From the NCBI GenBank assembly GCA_017527155.1, contig JAFXQI010000039.1:1-63993 (forward strand): a stretch of 63,993 nt of DNA, given 5' to 3'. A model generated the notes under the pieces. It saw nothing but the letters and a program-made list of their open reading frames with translations, searched no databases and was not told where the DNA came from. Of this stretch, positions 59,661-63,993 are shown one piece after another. The position numbers and the translations under genes are program-made. Every line of letters starts with the position of its first letter. The stretch's first letter is position 1. Source of the stretch: Kiritimatiellia bacterium. GTDB taxonomy: Bacteria; Verrucomicrobiota; Kiritimatiellia; CAIQIC01; Lenti-01.

Positions 59661-59722
59661 CATGGCCCGCACCATGGGGTCGGAACCGCAGGAAACCGGC
59701 AGGTTTTCCGTAATCTCAAATG
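59661..59722 (-). promoter_or_regulatory. CATTTG-ATG element, copy 11 (solo)
   Basis: Minus strand CATTTG from 59722, GATTACGGAAAACC...GGTTTCC, ATG at 59663 (59 nt; ATGAAA). The frame behind it runs into the 59568-59622 repeat. Confidence 0.75.
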
Positions 59723-59767
59723 TGTGCGCGGAAGCGCGCCCCTCCCCGCCGAATCCGAACAGGGCAC

Positions 59768-59802
59768 AAAAAAAAGCGGGACGCCGTTTCGGGGCGTCCC
59801 GC
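59768..59802 (-). terminator. Intrinsic terminator of rpsL-rpsG
   Basis: Perfect 10-bp stem GCGGGACGCC/GGCGTCCCGC (59776-59785 with 59793-59802), 7-nt loop, T8 on the minus strand (59775-59768). Confidence 0.95.
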
Positions 59803-59831
59803 GATGTGCAAAGGGACCGGACGGGTCGATC

Positions 59832-60302
59832 TTACCAGCGGTAGTGGGCGAACGCCTTGTTGGCGGCGGCCATCTTGTGGGTGTCGTCGCGTTTCTTGAT
59901 GGCGTTGCCCTGGCCCTTGTAGGCGTCGAGCAGCTCGAGCGAAAGGGCCTTCTGCATGGAGACGCCCTTGCGCCCGCGGCTGTAGTCGACGAGCCAGCGC
60001 AGCGCGAGGCTGGTCTGGCGGATCGCCGGGACTTCGACCGGGACCTGGTAGGTGGCACCGCCGATACGGCGGCTCTTGACCTCGACCTTCGGCTTGATGT
60101 TCTCGAGCGCCTGCATGAACACGTCGAGCGGCTCGGACTCGGGCACGCCTTCCTTGAGCGCGTCGAGGGCGCCGTAGACGGTGCGCTGGGCGGTGGACTT
60201 CTTGCCGCGGTTCATGATGATGTTGATCAGGTGCGTCACCAGCTCGCTGTTGTAGCGGGCGTCGGGGGCGAAACTGTGTTCTTCTGCCTTGTGCCTTCTC
60301 AT
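59832..60302 (-). CDS. rpsG: 30S ribosomal protein S7
   Basis: 156 residues, standard S7 that nucleates assembly of the 30S head. Characteristic stretches: NIIMNRGKKSTAQRTVYGAL, KVEVKSRRIGGATYQVPVEV and the C-terminal KKRDDTHKMAAANKAFAHYR. It follows rpsL by 12 nt. A strong terminator 30 nt past the stop ends the unit, so fusA and tuf are not part of this operon here. Confidence 0.98.
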   Translation of the reverse strand: MRRHKAEEHSFAPDARYNSELVTHLINIIMNRGKKSTAQRTVYGALDALKEGVPESEPLDVFMQALENIKPKVEVKSRRIGGATYQVPVEVPAIRQTSLALRWLVDYSRGRKGVSMQKALSLELLDAYKGQGNAIKKRDDTHKMAAANKAFAHYRW

Positions 60303-60314
60303 CGTGCGCTCCCT

Positions 60315-60698
60315 TTACTTCTTGGCGGCCTTCGGGGTCTTGGTCCCGTACTTGCTGCGGCTGCGGCGGCGGCTCTCGATGCCGAGGCAGTCGAGGGTTC
60401 CGCGGACGATGTGGTAGCGGACGCCCGGGAGGTCCTTCACGCGGCCCCCGCGGACCAGCACCATGCTGTGTTCCTGGAGGTTGTGGCCTTCGCCGGGGAT
60501 GTAGGCCGTGACTTCCTGCCCGTTGGTGAGGCGCACGCGGGCGACCTTGCGGAGGGCGGAGTTCGGCTTCTTGGGGGTCATGGTCTTGACCAGCAGGCAG
60601 ACGCCGCGGCGCTGCGGGCACTTCTGCAGCGCGGGCGATTTGCACTTGGATTGCAGGGGGCTGCGCCCCTTCTTAACCAATTGATTGATCGTTGGCAT
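60315..60698 (-). CDS. rpsL: 30S ribosomal protein S12
   Basis: 127 residues. Decoding-centre protein with the conserved loops [20 protein letters not shown] and [20 protein letters not shown]; the Lys positions linked to streptomycin sensitivity (KKPNSA) are wild type. ATG 60698 opens the protein at [11 protein letters not shown]. The leader is ~43 nt with AAAAGGA 17 nt before the ATG, unusually far for a Shine-Dalgarno. Confidence 0.98.
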   Translation of the reverse strand: MPTINQLVKKGRSPLQSKCKSPALQKCPQRRGVCLLVKTMTPKKPNSALRKVARVRLTNGQEVTAYIPGEGHNLQEHSMVLVRGGRVKDLPGVRYHIVRGTLDCLGIESRRRSRSKYGTKTPKAAKK

Positions 60699-60747
60699 GT
60701 TTGTAGTTCGGTCCTTTTGTTCGGTCTCTTTACACAAATTACGCGGG

Positions 60748-60776
60748 ACGATACCACCCCGCGCCCGGTTTGGCAA
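60748..60776 (-). promoter_or_regulatory. Promoter of rpsL-rpsG
   Basis: Minus strand TTGCCA (60776-60771), 17 bp, TATCGT (60753-60748). Confidence 0.75.
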
Positions 60777-60856
60777 CTCCGTTTTTCCGCCCCGCGTTTT
60801 CCGGTTTCCATCCCGCCTGTCCCGGCCGGAAAGCGGCCCGCCCCGGATTTCCATGC

Positions 60857-60884
60857 TTGCCTTTTCCTCCCGGCGGGGTAGCCT
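60857..60884 (+). promoter_or_regulatory. Promoter of PTS-IIA/CBS gene, near-leaderless
   Basis: TTGCCT (60857-60862), 16 bp, TAGCCT (60879-60884), 8 nt to ATG 60893. Confidence 0.6.
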
Positions 60885-60892
60885 TTCCGTTC

Positions 60893-61852
60893 ATGCCCAT
60901 GAACGAAAACGAAAAAACTGCTTCCGCCGCCCCCCAGACGCTGGATTCCGCGGCCGTCTTCACCGAGGACGAGGTCCTCTGCCACACCAAGATCGCCGAC
61001 GCCGGCAAGCTCTTCGAGGCGCTCGTCGGGCTGCTCTCGGCGCGCGACCCGTCCTTCGACCCCGCCGCCGCCGTGCAGGCCATCCGCGACCGCGAGGCCG
61101 CGTCGCCCACCTTCCTCGCGCCGGGCATCGCCATGCCCCACGCGCGGCTCGGTGACGTCTCCCGCACGCTCCTCGCCGTCGCGACCTCCCCCGACGGCAT
61201 CCCCTTCGGCCCCGCCGGGGAACCGGCCCGGCTGGTCATCCTGGTGCTGACGCCGTCGACGGCGCCCGCCGCGTACTTGAGCGTCGTGGCGTCGATTTCG
61301 CGCCTGCTGCGGCAGCCGGCGTTCGCGGACGAGGTGGTCGCGGCGGAGACGGCGACCGGCGTGGAGGCGGTTTTCCGCGGCGCGCACCGCGACCCGGACC
61401 TCCCGCCCTACGTCTGCGCCGCCGACATGATGGGGCCGCCCGTCGCGACGCTGCGCGAGACCGATTCGGTCAAGGACGCGATCGACGTGATCATCCGCAC
61501 CGGCTTCACGAACATCCCGGTGGTGGACAAGGAGGGCGACCTGGTGGGCGTCGCCACCGCGCAGGCCATCCTCGGCATCTGCCTGCCGGAGTACCTGCTC
61601 TGGATGGAGGACCTCTCGCGCTACTCCAGCTTCGAGCCCTTCGGGACGCTGCTCGGCAAGGAGTCGAGCACCTGGCTGGCGGACATCACCGACGACGAAA
61701 CCTACGCCGTCGTCGCCGCCGACCGCCCGGCCATCGCCGTCGCCGAAGCGATGGCGCGGCGCAAGACGAACGTGTGCTTCGTCACCGACGGGGCCAAGCT
61801 CGTCGGCGTCGTGACCCTGAAACGCTTCCTGCACAACGTGTTCCGCGATTGA
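60893..61852 (+). CDS. PTS EIIA (mannitol/fructose-type) domain fused to CBS pair
   Basis: 319 residues. Residues ~22-165 are an EIIA-2 domain with the phosphorylatable His83 in PGIAMPHARL. Residues ~175-315 hold a tandem CBS pair (VKDAIDVIIRTGFTNIPVVD and the later NVCFVTDGAKLVGVVTLKRF), which bind adenine nucleotides. No other PTS protein is near, and it is followed 8 nt later by an SLC13-type permease, so it probably senses PTS phosphorylation and energy state to control that transporter. ATG 60893 or ATG 60899 are both possible; the first fits the promoter. Confidence 0.88.
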   Translation: MPMNENEKTASAAPQTLDSAAVFTEDEVLCHTKIADAGKLFEALVGLLSARDPSFDPAAAVQAIRDREAASPTFLAPGIAMPHARLGDVSRTLLAVATSPDGIPFGPAGEPARLVILVLTPSTAPAAYLSVVASISRLLRQPAFADEVVAAETATGVEAVFRGAHRDPDLPPYVCAADMMGPPVATLRETDSVKDAIDVIIRTGFTNIPVVDKEGDLVGVATAQAILGICLPEYLLWMEDLSRYSSFEPFGTLLGKESSTWLADITDDETYAVVAADRPAIAVAEAMARRKTNVCFVTDGAKLVGVVTLKRFLHNVFRD

Positions 61853-61860
61853 GGCCCGCC

Positions 61861-63279
61861 ATGAACGCTCCCAAGAATCCCAAACGCCTCGTCGCCCTCC
61901 AGTTCGCCGTCATGGCCGCCGTCGCCGGCCTCGCCGGGTGGCTCACCTCCCTGCTCGGCGCGCCCGCCGACGTAACCGTGCGGCAGGTCGCCGCCGTGTC
62001 GGTCTTCGTGTGCATCATCTGCGCGACGCTGATGTTCGAGGAACGCCGCCTCGGGGTGGCCTTCGTCGGCATCTCGGCGCTGCTGGCGCTGAAGGTCATC
62101 TCCCTCAGCGAGTTCGTCAAGAGCACCGAACTGCACATCATCCTGCTGCTCGTCGGCATGATGACGCTCGTCGGCGTGCTCAAGGACATGGGCCTCTTCA
62201 CGTGGGTCATCCAGTCCATCATCAACGCGCGCAAGATGACGGGCCTGCGCTTCGTCGCCATCCTGATGCTCCTCTCCGGCATCATGCCGGGCATCGTGGA
62301 CGAAGTGACGTCGATCGTCTTCGTCCTCGCCCTCGTCTTCCAGGTCTGCGACACGCTGAAGCTGCGCCCGACGCCGTTCGTCCTCATGTCCGTGATGGCG
62401 ACGAACATCGGCTCCACCGGCACGATGCTCGGCAACCCGGTGGGCATCCTCATCGGGACCAAGGCGACGCCGACGCCGCTCTCCTTCGGCGACTTCATCG
62501 TGCACGCGACGCCCATCATGTTCCTCTCGCTGGCGGCGACGTTCCTGCTGCTGCTGGTCTACTACCGCAAGGACATCAAGCTCCTCGACGAACGCCTCGC
62601 CGAGCGCCGCGCCTCCCACATCGGCCTCGGCCCGATGGTGCCCATCCCGCACAAGCGCGGGCTGGCGATCCTGTTCGGCGCCCTGGCGTTCATCGCCGCG
62701 CACCATCCCCTCGAAGAAGCCCTGCACCTCGAACCCAACACCATGCTCGTCGCCGCGCCGCTGACCATCGCGGGCCTGCTGATGGTGTTCCGCTCCCACC
62801 GCGCGCGCCACTACGTGGAAGTGTCGGTCGAGTGGTGGTCGCTGCTCTTCTTCATGATGCTCTTCGCCGTGTCGGCGGCGCTGGAAGCCTGCGGCGTGAC
62901 CGACGTCGTGGCCGACCAGATCGCGACCGAGGGCGCCGCCAACAAGTACCTCCTCACGCCGCTGATCGTGGCGATCACGGCCGTCGGGTCGGCGTTCGTG
63001 GACAACATCGTGTTCGTCTCGACGTTCATCCCGATCGTGAAGGAGATCGTGGCGAAGTCCCCCGAAATGCAGCCCCTCTGGTGGGCGCTGCTCTTCGGCG
63101 CGTGCTTCGGCGGGAACATCACGGCCATCGGCTCTACGGCGAACCTGGTGGCCATCTCGATGCTGGGCAAGAAGTACTCCATCAAGGTCGCCTTCCTCGA
63201 ATGGCTGAAGATCGGCCTCCTCGTCGGCCTCGTCTCCTGCTCCGTCGCCGTCTCCGTCGTCCTCTGCTACTACAAGTAG
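61861..63279 (+). CDS. SLC13/ArsB-NhaD-type ion transporter
   Basis: 472 residues with 10-12 hydrophobic helices. Family signatures: TELHIILLLVGMMTLVGVLK, the ATNIGSTGTMLGNPVGILIG loop (about 179-198) and the second-half counterpart GNITAIGSTANLVAISML (about 418-435). These Ser/Asn-rich SNT-like hairpins bind Na+ and the anion in DASS/ArsB/NhaD proteins. Substrate could be a dicarboxylate, sulfate or Na+/H+; I cannot decide. Coupled to the PTS-IIA/CBS gene upstream. Confidence 0.87.
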   Translation: MNAPKNPKRLVALQFAVMAAVAGLAGWLTSLLGAPADVTVRQVAAVSVFVCIICATLMFEERRLGVAFVGISALLALKVISLSEFVKSTELHIILLLVGMMTLVGVLKDMGLFTWVIQSIINARKMTGLRFVAILMLLSGIMPGIVDEVTSIVFVLALVFQVCDTLKLRPTPFVLMSVMATNIGSTGTMLGNPVGILIGTKATPTPLSFGDFIVHATPIMFLSLAATFLLLLVYYRKDIKLLDERLAERRASHIGLGPMVPIPHKRGLAILFGALAFIAAHHPLEEALHLEPNTMLVAAPLTIAGLLMVFRSHRARHYVEVSVEWWSLLFFMMLFAVSAALEACGVTDVVADQIATEGAANKYLLTPLIVAITAVGSAFVDNIVFVSTFIPIVKEIVAKSPEMQPLWWALLFGACFGGNITAIGSTANLVAISMLGKKYSIKVAFLEWLKIGLLVGLVSCSVAVSVVLCYYK

Positions 63280-63993
63280 GGCTTTCCCCTCCCCCACCCT
63301 CCCCGGACGGACCGCCCGGAAAGCGCCCCCCCTTTTGCCACCGCGGACGCGCAGAAGCGCGTCCCTCCCCGGGGGGGCGCTGGTGGGGCGAGCTCTCCGA
63401 GCGAGCCGCTTGCAGACCCCGCTTTTTGACTTCGGACGCCGGACCTGTCTCCCCGGGCCAACGGGATGCGCAAAGCACTGGGGAGGGTCGCGCTTCTGCG
63501 CGACCGCTCATCGAGGACGCGCGGAAGCGCGTCCCTCCCCAGGGGACGCTGGTGGGGCGAGCTCTCCGAGCGAGCCGCTTGCAGACCCCGCTTTTTGACT
63601 TCGGACTCCGGACCTGTCTCCCCGGGCCAACGGGATGCGCGAAGCACTGGCGAGGGTCGCGCTTCTGCGCGACCGCTCATCGAGGACGCGCGGAAGCGCG
63701 TCCCTCCCCGGGAGGCGCTGGTGGGGCGAGCTCTCCGAGCGAGCCGCTTGCAGACCCCGCTTTGGACTTCGGACTCCGGACTCCGGACCTGTCTCCCCGG
63801 GCCAACGGGATGCGCGAAGCACCGGGGAGGGTCGCGCTTCTGCGCGACCGCTCATCGAGGACGCGCGGAAGCGCGTCCCTCCCCGGGGAGCGTTCCGATC
63901 GCCGGCCGACGGCGGCGGCCCCGTCGCCCCGCAACCGGGTGCACTCAGGTCATTCCAGCGGGATTTCGGGATGCTGGACGGCGAGAGGAAGGC
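63280..63993. other. Non-coding end of window, mostly repeats
   Basis: Apart from the tandem block at 63345-63890 I see no gene. The last ~45 bases could hold the end of a minus-strand gene (stop at 63950-63952), but only ~13 codons are visible. Confidence 0.7.
63345..63890. repeat. Tandem repeat block, three full units of ~170-175 bp plus partial
   Basis: Units begin at 63345, 63515, 63684 and 63859 (partial). Each has the palindrome GGACGCGCGGAAGCGCGTCC, a middle with GGGGCGAGCTCTCCGAGCGA and CTTCGGACTCCGG, and a second palindrome GGTCGCGCTTCTGCGCGACC. Differences between units are small (an extra GGACTCC in unit 3), so the expansion is recent. Parts of the unit are dispersed at 37972, 51925, 59568 and 59723. 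Confidence 0.97.

Larger units (their letters stand above)
59517..59771. other. Intergenic stretch between GT2 operon and rpsG
   Basis: No gene seen. From right to left: the rpsG terminator (just outside, 59768-59802), a GCGCG repeat fragment (about 59723-59755), element copy 11 (59661-59722), and a reverse-orientation copy of the 55-bp module found in the 63.3-63.9 kb tandem block (59568-59622). Confidence 0.8.

Noticed and set aside
58581..59675. Longer GT2 protein starting at 59675 or at the element-11 ATG (59663)
   Set aside because: The extra ~60 residues are translated repeat sequence; GT2 homology begins near 59440 and a promoter lies just before ATG 59480.
59630..59700. Plus-strand GTGGAAACAGG near 59640 as another element copy
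   Set aside because: No CATTTG box and no ATG at the required distance; it lies at the 3' end of copy 11 on the other strand.
63950..63993. C-terminal end of a minus-strand gene at the right edge
   Set aside because: Only ~13 codons (ending IPLE) are visible; not enough to support a feature.

Overview
The window is a GC-rich (mostly coding) bacterial chromosome segment with a Gram-negative envelope: it carries lpxC, an O-antigen-ligase-like protein, a GT9 heptosyltransferase-like protein, a Wza/Wzc-type polysaccharide export operon with an outer-membrane barrel, and type III secretion translocator-like genes. The combination (type III glutamine synthetase, an LcrH-translocator-translocator gene order as in Chlamydiae, very high GC, many dispersed palindromes) suggests a member of the PVC superphylum (Verrucomicrobiota, Kiritimatiellota or Lentisphaerota). 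That placement is inference; there is no rRNA gene here.

Layout. 1-4.9 kb: a partial Na+/H+ antiporter, a four-helix-bundle/zinc-ribbon protein flanked by two hairpin repeats, an M24 peptidase, then an MBOAT/SGNH O-acetylation pair (to 6.1 kb). 6.2-11.3 kb (minus): O-antigen-ligase-like protein, LpxC, a secreted protein of unknown function and a UVR-motif protein. 11.4-14.8 kb: a palindrome array that runs into a substrate-binding-protein/permease fusion, then a short member of a three-copy unknown gene family. 14.8-20 kb (minus): a five-gene operon that looks like a type III secretion translocon (chaperone plus two translocators plus two accessory proteins), and tRNA-Pro. 20-24.6 kb: the partner permease, the second family member, a Ca2+/cation antiporter and PlsY. 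24.7-29 kb: GT39-like, GT2 and flippase genes ending in a second palindrome array. 29-38 kb: argC, an AbiEii-like toxin/antitoxin pair, DUF1015, metG, and an operon of thioesterase, 5-FTHF cyclo-ligase and YmdB-like phosphoesterase, then a GT9 enzyme. 38-46.8 kb: SDR and YhhQ, a GspE/PilB ATPase, and the polysaccharide export operon. 47-56.3 kb: glutamine synthetase III, the third family member, glyS, a zinc-ribbon membrane protein and a giant membrane protein. 56.4-64 kb: phosphodiesterase, GT4 and GT2 genes, rpsG-rpsL, a PTS-IIA/CBS protein with an SLC13-type permease, and a tandem repeat block.

Two signals run through the whole window. First, many genes start exactly 7-10 nt after a good TTGnnn-N17-TAnnnT promoter, so their mRNAs are predicted to be leaderless or nearly so, while others have normal Shine-Dalgarno sites. 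Second, eleven copies of a ~60-bp element (CATTTG-like box, GGAAAA, promoter-like core, then ATG 57-59 nt after the box) lie at transcription-unit boundaries. Three drive members of the unknown gene family; eight have no recognisable gene behind them.
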